A program made the position numbers and the translations under genes. A DNA stretch of 64,000 nucleotides. It comes from Tipula vernalis (lineage: Eukaryota; Arthropoda; Insecta; Diptera; Tipulidae). The stretch lies in assembly GCA_958295665.1 (NCBI GenBank), contig OY282558.1, positions 45,756,389 through 45,820,388 of the forward strand, read 5' to 3'. Shown piece by piece: positions 12,746-24,462 of this stretch (its first letter is position 1; each line of letters begins with the position of its first letter). Under the pieces are notes generated by a model. The model did no database searches, was not told where the DNA came from, and was given only the letters and a program-made list of their open reading frames with translations.

Positions 12746-13509
12746 AAGTCATTTTTTTCCCACTGTGCGCCGTGTCCAAAATGGTGAAATTAAGCATGAA
12801 GCAACTCATAAACCTTGGTTTTACACTTGACAGCACCTTAGATCATTTAAAATTATTCGTAAAGTTTAGGAATTTGTTATCTGTTGCATTTATCACATCT
12901 ATCGAACCTAACCATAACATCATATTCCATAACTTCAAAAAAGTTTCGAAAATTGATCTTTATCAAAATTTAAAAAACTGAAATTAAATTTCTGAAATTA
13001 TTAAAATACAATAAAAATCAGAACTTCTCAGTAAAACTGTTAATTAAATTTTTAGAATTTGTCATGTTAATTAATTAATTGGTTTAATTTCTATATGTAA
13101 ACAATTTTAAACTTTGGTAAGAATTAGAAATTTTTTTAAAACTCAATCTTTCATTTGGAATGTCTTAAAGCCTAATTTTGTTACCTTCTGTATCGTAAAA
13201 CTCCGAAGTATTATTTCGCACTTTAAAATGAAGTTAGCCGAATATCGTTAATTTTTTCTGTATTAACATATATAATGTGTATATTGAGTTCGTTTGCCTT
13301 TGCGGTTTTATGATTGAGTATGAAGTTTTTGTTTATAGATTTTAGGTTTTTAGGTGATATACAATATTAGGCCATTTTTGATATTGTGCATCATTTCTAT
13401 TATTGTGGTAACATTGAATTGCTAGTCGAATCTCAGTGGAATTGTTTTTTGTATCAATTTGATTGATGTTAAATAATTTACGAAGCAAAATTATAAAACA
13501 ATTTAATAA
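12746..13509. other. AT-rich non-coding stretch
   Basis: No gene is recognised. An open frame at 12721-12981 has no known motif and overlaps the edge of the fold-back element. Confidence 0.4.
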
Positions 13510-14081
13510 TGGCTGTATGATACTCATTTTTCCCCACTTTTTCAGTGGCTAGGAAAGACAAACGGAGTGAGTGAAAAAATATACATACATATATACAAAA
13601 TATTTGTGAAAGTGAGTGCACACCATAGATTTGAAAAAAATATAGACGCGACAAAAAAAAAAGTGGTTGCTCAGTTTTCTAGCAGTTAATCGAGCAAAAA
13701 TAGCAGAAAAAGAATAGGATTTGATTCTTTGTTTTGACATTAGCTACTGTTTTCTGACATTTTTACCAAACACAATTTGTGTACAAAAGAAAATAATATA
13801 TAAATTATGTCGCTGCAATTAATTGCGGCAGCTGATGCAAATTTATTATGCGCGGGCCTTATATTTCTTACGTAAAAAATCAATTAAAATGCCAAAAAAT
13901 AAATATTCTTCAAAATGGCTACTTCATCGCATAAAAAAATGTTGATGCTATTTACATATTTTGTTTATCCGAAACTTCAAAATATTTGCATTTGTATTGT
14001 CTACACTACCCTTCTCGGTTTCGCTTTACTAGTTTTGCAGCACTTTATTGCACTTGAAAAAAAGTGAGTATCATACAGCCA
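13510..14081. mobile_element. MITE with 17-bp terminal repeats and TAA(TAA) duplication
   Basis: The left end TGGCTGTATGATACTCA is matched exactly, in reverse complement, by the right end at 14065-14081. Similarity is looser further in (T-run, then CAGTG/CAAGTG). TAATAA lies directly outside both ends (13504-13509 and 14082-14087), giving a 3-bp TAA or 6-bp duplication. The element is 572 bp and non-coding. A 3-bp TAA would suggest PIF/Harbinger. Confidence 0.65.
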
Positions 14082-14518
14082 TAATAATAAAAATTAAGAC
14101 AAAAATTTGTTGTAGTTGTTGTAAAATGGCAAAGAATCAAAAATAGCAAAACGCAATTGAGCAACATATGCATAACGAGCAACAATAATTTCTAAATTTA
14201 TTGTTTTGAGGTTGCAATCTTGGAGAGTATTACGACTCGAAATGAAAATTTTTCAATCCGCAGGGGAAGTCTGTTTACCAAATGACATTTTTTTATATGA
14301 AGTTTTTACTCTCTTTTATACTCTCAGTAGTAATACTTCGAAGTTTTGCGACAAGAACTTATAGTATTGTTCTTTTATTCAAATTGACAAATTCGAAATA
14401 CAGCATACTGTGATAATTGCCTTTCCTTTTATGCGGCATTTTTGATAAATGTTCGGTCCTGTTAAAAAAAAATAAAAAAAGGCTCTTCAAGAGGTATCGC
14501 ATTCGTGCAACTTCAAAT
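14082..14518. other. Non-coding stretch before the A/T array
   Basis: No gene is seen. A weak inverted pair (GAGTATTACGACTCGAA at about 14225 and TAGTAATACTTCGAAG at about 14328) could form an imperfect hairpin. Confidence 0.35.
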
Positions 14519-16075
14519 AAAAATAAAATAAAAATAAAATGAAAATAAAATAAAAATAAAATAAAAATAAAATAAAAATAAAAATAAAATAAAAATAAAA
14601 TAAAAATAAAATAAAAATAAAATAAAATAAAAATAAAATAAAAATAAAAATAAAATAAAATAAAAATAAAATAAAAATAAAAATAAAATAAAAATAAAAT
14701 AAAATGAAAATAAAATAAAAATAAAATAAAAATAAAATAAAAATAAAATAAAAATAAAATAAAAATAAAATAAAAATAAAATAAAAATAAAATAAAAATA
14801 AAATAAAAATAAAATAAAAATAAAAATAAAATAAAATAAAAATAAAATAAAAATAAAATAAAATAAAATAAAAATAAAATAAAAGTAAAATAAAAATAAA
14901 ATAAAAAAAAAATAAAGAACATATAAAAATAAAATGAAAATAAAATAAAAATAAAATAAAAATAAAATAAAAATAAAATAAAAATAAAATAAAAATAAAA
15001 TAAAAATAAAATAAAAATAAAATAAAAATAAAATAAAAATAAAATAAAAATAAAATAAAAATAAAATAAAAATAAAAATAAAATAAAATAAAATAAAAAT
15101 AAAATAAAAATAAAATAAAATAAAATAAAAATAAAATAAAAGTAAAATAAAAATAAAATAAAAAAAAAATAAAGAACATATAAAAATAAAATAAAAATAA
15201 AATAAAAATGAAATAAAAATAAAATAAAAATAAAATATAAATAAAATAAAAATAAAATAAAAATAAAATAAAAATAAAATATAAATAAAATAAAAATAAA
15301 ATAAAAATAAAATAAAAATAAAATAAAAATAAAATAAAAATAAAAATAAAATAAAAATAAAATAAAAATAAAATATAAATAAAATAAAAATAAAATAAAA
15401 ATAAAATAAAAATAAAATAAAAATAAAATAAAAATAAAATAAAAATAAAATAAAAATAAAATAAAAATAAAATAAAAATAAAATAAAAATAAAATAAAAA
15501 TAAAATAAAAATAAAATAAAAATAAAATAAAAATAAAATAAAAATAAAATAAAAATAAAATAAAAATAAAATAAAAATAAAATAAAAATAAAATAAAAAT
15601 CAAATAAAAATAAAATAAAAATAAAATAAAAATAAAATAAAAATAAAATAAAAATAAAATAAAAATAAAATAAAAATAAAATAAAAATAAAATAAAAATA
15701 AAATAAAAATAAAATAAAAATAAAATAAAAATAAAATAAAAATAAAATAAAAATAAAATAAAAATAAAATAAAAATAAAATAAAAATAAAATAAAAATAA
15801 AATAAAAATAAAATAAAAATAAAATAAAAATAAAATAAAAATAAAATAAAAATAAAATAAAAATAAAATAAAAATAAAATAAAAATAAAATAAAAATAAA
15901 ATAAAAATAAAATAAAAATAAAATAAAAATAAAATAAAAATAAAATAAAAATAAAATAACAATAAAATAAAAATAAAATAAACTAAAAATAAAATAAAAA
16001 CTAAATAAAAATAAAATAAAAATACAATAAAAACTAAATAAAAATAAAATAAAAATACAATAAAATGAAAATAAA
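14519..16075. repeat. 11-bp A/T minisatellite array, about 1.55 kb
   Basis: The sequence is almost entirely tandem copies of AAAAATAAAAT (A5-T-A4-T, 11 bp), with slips that drop or add an A and occasional G or C substitutions. Since 11 and 3 share no factor, three units make 33 bp. The minus strand therefore reads as long open frames of repeated FYFYFIFILFL, which are not genes. A longer-range duplication is visible: the block with AGTAAAATAA...AAAGAACATATAAAAA occurs at 14884 and again at 15141, 257 bp apart. The right part (about 15610-15960) is the most regular. The edges decay to CTAAATAAAAATA variants. Confidence 0.95.
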
Positions 16076-16789
16076 GCAAACTTGTCTGTATTTCAAAAAT
16101 GAGCCAATTATTTTTAAATAGTTAAATCCCTAAAATGCACAATTTTAAATATAAATTAAGAACATCAAAAACACATTTAAATCGCAAAGGAATTCAAAGT
16201 TTCGGCGAATATAATCAGAGAGCACTGTATTTTGTACAGGCGTAATGTAAAATCATTGCATTGTGGAGTCTACACCAGATATTTCTCGTATGAACCAATT
16301 ATTTCTTAAACTATGCTTTACAAATGAAAATATCAAACCTGTTGAATGATTTTTAAAATTTGTAAATCTTTTTGGACTTAATGCCGAAAGTATGACAACC
16401 CAAATATTGCAAACGATAATGATTTAGATATAAAAAATTACGGAGCCATTTTGCGTTTTCAAGCAAAAAAATAATCCACTTGGGTTATTCGAATCCCGTA
16501 AAGCTCACTCGCTTAATTTGGTTGGTGGAAGTCCAGATGAACATAGATGATCTAACTACTTCATGATCCGAAGGCTCAGGGGACACTATTTTGGAAAATC
16601 AAATTATCTGAAAAGAGTTATTCGAGTTTTTATTCCAGATTTTTACCGCGAGTTGTTTAGCGATAAGTCAAACTTGGCCACAAATACTCGGTTATATTAG
16701 ATTATTCGGCGTCAGATTTAATTTACACCAGATAATATGAGATTTTCGATATTATTCAAGATTGCTATTCGAGTTTTCAGGTTGGAGTA
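16076..16789. other. Non-coding stretch between A/T array and LINE fragment
   Basis: No gene is recognised. The phrase TTATTCGAGTTTT recurs (about 16619 and, as CTATTCGAGTTTT, 16766), with similar ATTATTCGAGTTTTT around 44672. This could be a weak dispersed repeat. Confidence 0.35.
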
Positions 16790-17716
16790 TTGAGATTTTC
16801 GTATAGCTTGCAGCGTGGATACGATTATAGATTATTTAGCCACCTTTTGTTACAGATTTTTGCCCATGTTCCTGATAATAATTACGATTGTATCCTTTTT
16901 CACACTGATGGATCAAAAATGGATAGTGGAGTCGGCATTGGTGTCTTTGGACCCAATCACAAAATATCGAAATCACTGGGTACTTACCCCAGTGTTTTTC
17001 TAGCCGAAATTCACGCCATCGAAATCTGCGCCTCTACTATTATGACCAAAGGTCTTAAAGGCGCATCCATCCACATTTTGTCTGACAGCCAAGCAGCACT
17101 GAAAGCATTGGCTTCTAACTGCCTGGATTCCAAGTCGGTTCAAAGTTGTTATAAACTGCTACAATCTCTCTCTTGTCAAAACAAAGTAAGGTTGTGGTGG
17201 GTGCCTGGTCACATGCGCATCACTGGAAATGAGATAGCCGACGAACTTGCACGGGCAGGCTCGTCGACTACACTCATTGGCCCTGAGCCTTTTTGTGGTA
17301 TCCCGTGGGCTTCTGCAACCTACACAATCAGTAAATGGGAAAAAATACAGTGCTTGACTTATTGGAACGGTATTCCCGGCCTTAGACAAGCCAAATCTTT
17401 GATCAGACCATTTCACCACAAAAATTTGGCGATCAATTTCAGCAAAGAAAATATTAAGAAACTTGTGAGTTTTCTCTCAGGTCACTGTAACCTGAGATAT
17501 CATTTGAACAAAATGAACCTGTCCACAGAGACGGAGTGCCGACTCTGTTTGGAAGAGACAGAAACCGCAGAACACATACTATGTGAGTGTGTTGCTCTGT
17601 GCACACGGAGGTGGATTCATTTTGAAGAGAGGTATCTGACCCCGGAGAAATGTAAATTGGCCTCTATAAACAGCATTCTCGCCTTTATTAGAGAGGTGGA
17701 GAAGCTCCTGGAGTAA
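16790..17716 (+). pseudogene. LINE ORF2 C-terminus: RNase H plus Cys/His knuckle (truncated)
   Basis: The open 308-residue frame has the RNase H1 pattern: FHTDGSKMDSGVGIGVF (first Asp, about residue 40), a Glu in FLAEIHAIEICAS (about 73), ILSDSQAALKAL (second Asp, about 99) and WWVPGHMRITGNEIADELA (His and last Asp, about 136-153). After a linker a knuckle ECRLCLEETETAEHILCEC (about 250-270) precedes a short tail and TAA. In the parent element RNase H removes RNA from the cDNA hybrid. No endonuclease or reverse transcriptase lies upstream, so this is a 5'-truncated fragment although this part has no stop. The first ATG is probably not a true start. Confidence 0.85.
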
Positions 17717-17771
17717 CAGTACCCAACAGCACAAAAGATCTTTTAGGTCGTAGTGCTAGCCGCTTTTGGGC

Positions 17772-17804
<33 letters not shown>
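16790..17804 (+). mobile_element. 5'-truncated I-superfamily LINE with poly(A) tail
   Basis: Only the 3' part of ORF2 is present, followed by a 60-nt 3' end (CCGCTTTTGGGCAGGGT) and about 28 A residues at 17777-17804. Truncation at the 5' end plus a terminal A-run is the usual product of incomplete target-primed reverse transcription. RNase H places it among I/LOA/R1-type LINEs. The poly(A) is unbroken and the frame is open, so it is probably the youngest LINE insertion here. The 5' junction was not located precisely. Confidence 0.8.
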
Positions 17805-17807
<3 letters not shown>

Positions 17808-18263
17808 TTTTTCAGTCGTAGGATTTCAGGCGGAAATTTCGTTCGTGCTAAAAAATTCAACACTTTACCACTCGCTTTCAGTTAGAACTGTTTCGAGACT
17901 CTGTAGAGAATGAGCTTGCCTGGAAGTTGTTCAAAGATCGCATATCTGTATTATATATCGTTTAGTGTCATATATCGTTTCACTAATGCCACCCTTGCGC
18001 AACATTTCATTTAGTATCTGAATAAAATGAGAGTCTGGAACGTAGGCATGGCCAGAACCAATAGAAGATATAAATTTAGTTTAGGCAATCTCATTAGGAT
18101 TTGTGCAAATGGGCCTGTATCAAGAGATGTTCTTTGAAGTGTGGCCGTAGTGGAGAGGATTTTAGACAGTTCTTTATAATGGTTTGGCGTGCTGAGTGAG
18201 AGACCATGGGTAGTTCTTATTGTTTTCGATATCGCGGAATATAAGAACAACGCTTTCATGGTT

Positions 18264-18960
18264 TCAAAACCGTAAAATGTCGGTTGAAAAATTAAAGCGA
18301 AACAGAAAATACTGATCTACACGAAGGCTATCCGATTTTGAAAGACATGGAGAAAGCAAATATTAAGCGAACAAAAGTAGATTATTTAGAAAAATGTACT
18401 TATCGACAAAAACCGATTCAAACACGAAAACAAAACGCAACCTAAATCATTGATCATTATTCCGACTGGCAAAAAAAAATGTAAATGCGTTGATCACAGA
18501 TTTACATAGTTTATTAATGAAAGCTTATTAATGGAGTGATTTTCAACAATATTATCCATATAAAATTCGATTTTTAGTAAAATAAAAATTGGATGAGCAC
18601 GTACAACTAAACCCCGTTTAAATGGTTATTAATCAATCCCTAAGATATTCCCAAATACGGTTCATTTAGATGGTTTGAAGCAAGAAGAGTGTGTCAAAAA
18701 TCTTAGGATATTATTGTCTTACATCACTTATAAATCAAAACTTAAATATTTAATTATTTCTTACCGTAAACAATTGTAAGTCCGGTAAAATTACCTTCAT
18801 TTTACGGTCATCTGGGCTGTAAAATATATCGACAAACAGCGCAGCAAACTTCATCGATTTGAGACCGTAAAAAGCCGGTTGAAAATCTAAATATAAACAA
18901 GTATCTACCCGAAAGGTATCCGATTGTAAAATGAAAAAAAGAATAAAATAACGAACACGA
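18264..18960. repeat. Diverged direct repeat pair about 595 bp apart
   Basis: A block reading ACCGTAAAA.GYCGGTTGAAAA.T.AA, then TCTAC.CGAA.G.TATCCGATT, occurs at about 18269-18345 and again at about 18865-18935. The copies share order and spacing but are diverged by small indels. They could be parts of one older repeat family. Confidence 0.5.
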
Positions 18961-19093
18961 CTAGACTACCAAAACGTTCACATACTAAATGATTTGATGG
19001 CATAAAATGGTATAATTTACGTTGAATCGAGCCAATTATTTAATACAGACACAAAGACGGTTTATGTACGGAAAATTGTACGTGTAAATTTCC

Positions 19094-19860
19094 AACAATT
19101 TGATGGTGTTTTATACGAAAATTTTACATATGTATAAATGGCGAGAGGACTGAAGAATTTTATCTAGTACACACACAAAAAGACAATTTATTTACGAAAT
19201 ATTTTACTAAGAATTTAATTTGTCTGTCTGTAATCAATTGAATTTTTCGGCTTTTTAATAGATAAATATTCGTGTGGGTATAATACACACACAAATGAGG
19301 TTTCTCCATGGGTTTTTTGATATTTGATATAGTGAATAATAATTCGCTATGTCAGTACGTTCTTGCCAGATACTTAATATAAGTGGCTAGAGTGGAAGTT
19401 TTTATAGTTTGGTCGCAGCTACCTGATGAGTAGACCAACTTTTCAGTACGAAACCAAACTAACTCTTAGGGCCTTGGCTAAAATTACGGGGAGGAAAAAT
19501 CAATTGGACGGTCTTTTATCCGAAAACTTCACTTACATATTAACGGTGAGGGGACTGCAAAATGTTATCTGATACGTTTCTTTACGGCAAATTTCACAAA
19601 TAAATGTCCTACAATTGAACGGTTTTTTATCCGACACTTTCACTAACATATTATCGGCAAAGGTACTGTAGAATGTTACCTGATACATACAAAGGGATGA
19701 TTGATTTACGGCAAATTTAACATGTAAATGTTCGACTATTGGACGGTTTTATATCTATCCAACAATTTCACTTACATATTAAGGGTGAGGGGACTGTATA
19801 ACGTTATCTGTTATAACGTTATATGTATAACGTTATATATAACTCACAAAATAACGGTTT
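19094..19860 (+). repeat. Degenerate tandem repeat, period about 111-125 bp
   Basis: A unit containing CAATTGGACGG..TTTTATCCGA, then TTCACTTACATATTA.CGG, then GAGGGGACTG.A.AATGTTATCTGATAC recurs. It starts at about 19501, 19612 and 19736, with an older copy at about 19094 and a partial one near 19860. Units are diverged by roughly a fifth or more. Between 19800 and 19845 the palindrome ATAACGTTAT occurs three times. This is a decayed minisatellite, not coding. Confidence 0.7.
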
Positions 19861-21387
19861 ATTTACAGAGAATGTCACTTACAAATGGTCGGCAATTTGA
19901 CTGTAAAGTACCCTACGGTCCTCGTTCAGATATTAGAGCCCACCCAAGGTGTTCCAAAACACGGTTTTTTTTTACAGTACTTGAAGAAAGTGAAGTCTGC
20001 CAAAATACAGTTCGGTCCTCCAGTCCCCCCATCAATTATTTTTCAGTACTAAATATTGAGATTGTTTGTCGGGTAGTACTTGTTTAAAAAGCGGCTTGTT
20101 GCGACTATTCTCTAGTAAAAGAGTTCTATCGAAACCTTCACTTAAAATTATCTCGAATTTCATCAAAAATACCATAATGTTTTTTAGTCCACAAAAAAAG
20201 CACAAAGGTATTGGTATCTGGACTGTTTGAGCATCTGATGAGAGAACTGGTGATCTGGTTTGGGCACCTGGTGAATGCTTACTTTTCATTTTGTGGGTCA
20301 CAGGTTCGATTTGCGGTGTTGACAAGAAAAAATTTAACGATTAGGTGTTGTGTTGTAGATGAGTAGTGCTATGTGTTTGCGGTACTGCATCGACTTAAGG
20401 ATTAGTAATTGACCAATAGAAGACGTAGTGTGAAGGTTTCCTTACAGATATTTTTTGAAATTGCCCTGTAGCTAAAGCTGCCTTTCCGCTTATCTCGATT
20501 GGGTTTGAAACTGATGCCAACGTTGTTTGGCGTGTTCTTGTTGGGAGAATTTACCGATGACCGTGTCATGACGGATGCCGAAGTTTAATGTCCTGGCCGA
20601 TGAATAACTGACTTAAGAACTCAAGTAAACTTCAACAAGCCTCAGGTGCACTTACGTATCGCTTGTTGACATATTAGGTAATTTCATCATAATAAGTTTG
20701 TCCATCTGGACCAAAGTTCATTGTCTTTATATTCGCCTACTGTCCCTACTAGCCTTTGAGGAGGTAATTGACTACTTTAACTGTTGAACATCACTTGTAG
20801 ACTCAATTGGATTAAAAGGTGCCACCCACTCATTTTTGCCTTCGAGAAACTAACCATTAACTTTGGTTAGAAACGTTTTGCCATCATGTCGTCGCCTGTA
20901 GATGGAACAACTAATGTAGTTCCCCTTTATCGCAGCAGCCGTAGATCAAGAAAGACTTAATAACTTCAAAAAGGACAATCCTTTTTAACCAACATTTTTA
21001 AACTTTTCTCAATAACATTCTGGTCAAATTGAAATAAAATCTTAAATACTGGAAATCATGTGATCTCGAAGTCATTAAATATAACCAAAAAATATTAACA
21101 TGTAGAAATGACACCGGGCAATTTCGCCGCTACGAGGATGGTATGTCGCTGCAAGCGCGATTTTTGGTTTGTTACTTTACTACATTTTTTACAAAAAAAA
21201 TGGGCGTGTGTTTACGCATTGTTGTTTATTAATTTTCTATTTTGCTTATTGTTATACACTAAATACCGTAATTCTTTTATTTTCAATTCATTCAAAACAC
21301 AGTGAAAAAAGGATAAATTCGTTTTTGTTTATGGATTTGTAATTAGTTGCATGTTAATTTAAATATGGTTTACATTATCAAATTTTC

Positions 21388-24005
21388 TTAATTTTCTTTT
21401 TTATTTTTCGCCGAAGCATTTATAATTTTGAGTTTTGCACGAATGAGCACTCGCATTGTATGGATAATCAAATGATTCGTGTGTTCCAAAATTTCACAAA
21501 GTGTTTTAACTTCCTTTTCCCATAAATTAAATAATTGTTTTAACACGTTGTGTTCGAAACAAAATTCGTCAAAATTATTCTCGAAACAGTTGATGATGTT
21601 TTGAACTATAACAACAAATGCCGTTGTTGGAACTAATAAACCCCCGTTTACAGTATTTGTGAACTGGCGATATTTTATTAGCCTTTCTGATTTGACGTAA
21701 TTATTATCCAAATTTGCTTTGCACATAAAAGATTTGCAATCACTACAGTTGTGTATTTTTGATACGGCATGTGCAACGTATCTTGCAAAATAAGTTGTTA
21801 CCATATCGTTTACAGTTGGATCCATTCTATGTTCGTCAACAACAGTATCTTCGGCTTCTGCATCAGAATCATCAAACTCGCATTTTAATATACATATAAA
21901 AAGAGAAGAATGCATAGTTAATTTAGTAGTTGTTTTAATAGCATTTAATTAATTCTTACATGTTAAACTTGGCATGAGTTCGTTCGGAATTGCTTCATGT
22001 GGATTGGATTCGTCGTTCAAACTGGAATCAGTGCCATCGGGATTCGAGAAGTCTGTAATTGTTAATAATTGATTAATTCTATGTAAAAGAGAGTGCACTG
22101 CAAGTGTAACTTACTTTCCACGTCTCCCATATTCAAAATAACTGAACAATCCGAAATTTCACAGGATTTAGTATCTGGAGCCATTATGTTGTAAAAACAC
22201 ATTTCCTTCAAGTTTTTATGAAGCCGAAATAAATAAGGATTTTTCTCGTAAGATCCTCGATTTTCTTACAAGAGAAATTGTGTTTTCTAAACAGTCCGAA
22301 TTTAGATGAGATGTAATGAGATATTGTGGCATTTGTACTTTTGTGGCATCCCATAACTGAAGAGTTCCATTAATCGTTTGGCATAAATCACTAAAGCAAT
22401 ATATGTGACCCCTTTTTTCTCTCTTCCATTTGCCTATCCATTCTACTGATTCATTTAGGTTCGTGTCTACATCCATTTGGTGGATCGACAAAGCACATTT
22501 GTCTGGATTTTTTGAATACTTGTTTGTACTATTCATATTATCAAATAGTTTGTTTATTTTGAAAATAAAATTAGCAGTACTAAAAGCAACCAATTTTTCC
22601 TCTTCGTTGAACAAATTTGTTGACGCAGCTGCGAAAATTGCCGTTGAAACATGGTGGCTAAATACTTGAGTTGCCAGTTTGATCCTCATTTTTTGGAAAG
22701 TGTCAGGTTTGATATGAGCTTCCGACAACTTATGCATCGAACGAATCACTCGATTTTCGGCATAAAATAATTTCTGTAGTATTGACCAGGAAACGACTTC
22801 ATCATCAATCAAAATGTTAGACACTAACAAATTATTTCGTACACTCTTGAATAGATGTACAACATCGTAAAAACAAAAAAGTGTACGTTCCATAATTTTA
22901 AAAGAAGGTTTGCTTTGTTGTAACTCCCAATCTATTGTATGCAGTTCTGTTTGCAGCGCCTTGATCACTTACAATCGCAACAACTTCAATACCTTGTTGA
23001 ATTAATATTTTAGTCGTCGAAGTAATAATTTCCGCTATGCGTAAAACCGCGGACATTTCCAGAGTAGTAGCCAATAATCTAACAAAAATAAGCAATCAAG
23101 AGATTTTTTTTTATTAATGATTTCGAAGCAAAAAATAACTTCATACTCACCTGTTTCCATGATTTATTTAAACCACGAAGCATAAAAAGAAGAGCATGGT
23201 TAGCAAAAGTTTTAGATCGTCCAAACTCTCCTAAATCTTCAAATCCATACACTTTATCTTCCTTAGAATTATATTCAAGCTCATTTTTAATGCTCTTCTC
23301 GTCAAACACCAAAATGCACTTTTTATTAATTTCGGGCATTTCACTTAATTTATGTTTTAACATATGTAAAATATCATATGAAATTCCCGTTTCAAACTTC
23401 ATTACTTCATATCAACGAATAATTGTTCGTAAATAAGGCATTACAAAACCTTCTTTTTGCAAATACCTATAAAATGATGGGGACTTATAATGAAATTTTA
23501 AAAATAAGTCCTTTTCATCTGTGCTCCATTTAATATTTTTTGTGTGAAGCAGTTGACTTTTCACAAAAGTCGCGACACTTTTGGTTTTGTTTTCTGCCAT
23601 AATTATTGAAGGTTTATCACAGACCATTATTTTTTTAGGTAAAAATTCATTCAAATCTCTTAATTTTGCAGCGCTTTGATTTTGAACATTAAATTTGATC
23701 TGCTTGGAAACAGTAGGTTCATTATCTTTGTTTTCCGTAGAATATTCATGATCAATTTCACTTTCAAAATACAAATTCGGAATTGCATTCATAGATAGGC
23801 GTGATCTAAACGAGCCACAGTTTAAAAATCTTGGATCAAAATGATCAGCACATATATAAATTGGATCGTTTAAAATAAGTTTCGGTGAATAGCTATTTTT
23901 AGAGTTTAATAGCCAAATATCGCGGCGATTATCGTTTGGCAAAGCAAATCTAGGAACACCATAACTTTTTTTGTTTTTACAATTTATATAATCACAATAA
24001 ACCAT
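21388..24005 (-). pseudogene. P-element-superfamily (THAP) transposase gene, decayed, with introns
   Basis: Translation starts at 24005 with a THAP DNA-binding domain: C4, C9, C52 and H55 (YICADHF). A linker follows, then the RNase-H-like catalytic core: CILVFDEKSIKNELEYN (first acidic residue), DKVYGFEDLGEFGRSKTFANHALLF in two adjoining pieces, LNKSWKQ, then VVAIVSDQGAANRTAYNRLG (second Asp), YDVVHLFKSVRNNLL and a late acidic motif LNSDCLENTISLVRK. The last exon (21388-21915) has CSDCKSFMC and a helical end. Defects are a TGA at 23412-23414 between two parts of one frame, a frame mismatch across the intron at 23079-23150, and a frameshift near 22905. Terminal repeats were not found. A domesticated THAP9-like gene is less likely given the stops. 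Confidence 0.85.
23079..23150 (-). other. Predicted 72-nt intron in P-type transposase
   Basis: On the minus strand exon sequence ending AAACAG is followed by GTGAGT (23145-23150). A T-rich end reading TTTTTGTTAG closes at 23079. The upstream exon ends at a codon boundary, while the downstream frame that carries the catalytic VSDQG motif is shifted by one, so either the real junction differs or a base was lost. Further likely introns lie at about 22054-22115 (GTAAGT donor, ACAG acceptor) and from about 21961 to 21895. Confidence 0.55.
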
Positions 24006-24462
24006 TTTATAACACGCATTATTTTATTTTAACTAAATTTTTTTGTAGTTATCACTAATTATCACATCAATTTTAATTTTTAGAAATTCACTTAAACACT
24101 CAACTGAAATTAAAATGTCTCTTGTTTACACAAAAGAAATTAACGGTCTTACTGAAAAATCAAGCTATTTATACCCCGAAATCACAGAAAAACATCAAGC
24201 AATAAAATATAATTTCAAATGTCAAGTTACTGTTTATAAATACATTCCGATACTTTACGGTGACCATACAGCCCGCATTTTATAGGACTCACCCACTTAT
24301 CAAGACCCTGTCCTCCAGACATTTTTGTCCTTAAAAAGAACTAGCAAAAAAATAATAATAGCCCGCATTTGTAATAAATTAATTTAAATAATCAAAGTTT
24401 TGTCAAAAGAAAACGAGGATTTACTTCATTATTCTTTAAAACCCGAAACATATACCAACATA
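24006..24462. other. 5' flank of P-type gene, non-coding
   Basis: No promoter could be called. The phrase AGCCCGCATTT appears at about 24270 and again at about 24360, a short direct repeat of unknown meaning. Confidence 0.35.

Larger units (their letters stand above)
17805..21387. other. Region of diverged repeats, no gene recognised
   Basis: Apart from the repeats listed separately, no coding region is supported. The minus strand around 20820-20960 gives short open pieces (DGKTFLTKVNG, FLEGKNEWVAPFNPIEST) broken by stops. They could be an old coding remnant, but they match nothing I recognise. Confidence 0.4.

Noticed and set aside
14359..16079. Very long minus-strand frames (up to 414 residues of F, Y, I, L)
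   Set aside because: They are the translation of the 11-bp A/T repeat. All frames lack stops on that strand, and the protein is an 11-residue repeat with no gene features.
20230..20330. Box B-like GGTTCGATTTGC, possible tRNA or SINE
   Set aside because: No acceptor stem or box A; a chance match is likely.
20460..20960. Possible decayed coding sequence on the minus strand
   Set aside because: Short open pieces only, no recognised motif, many stops.
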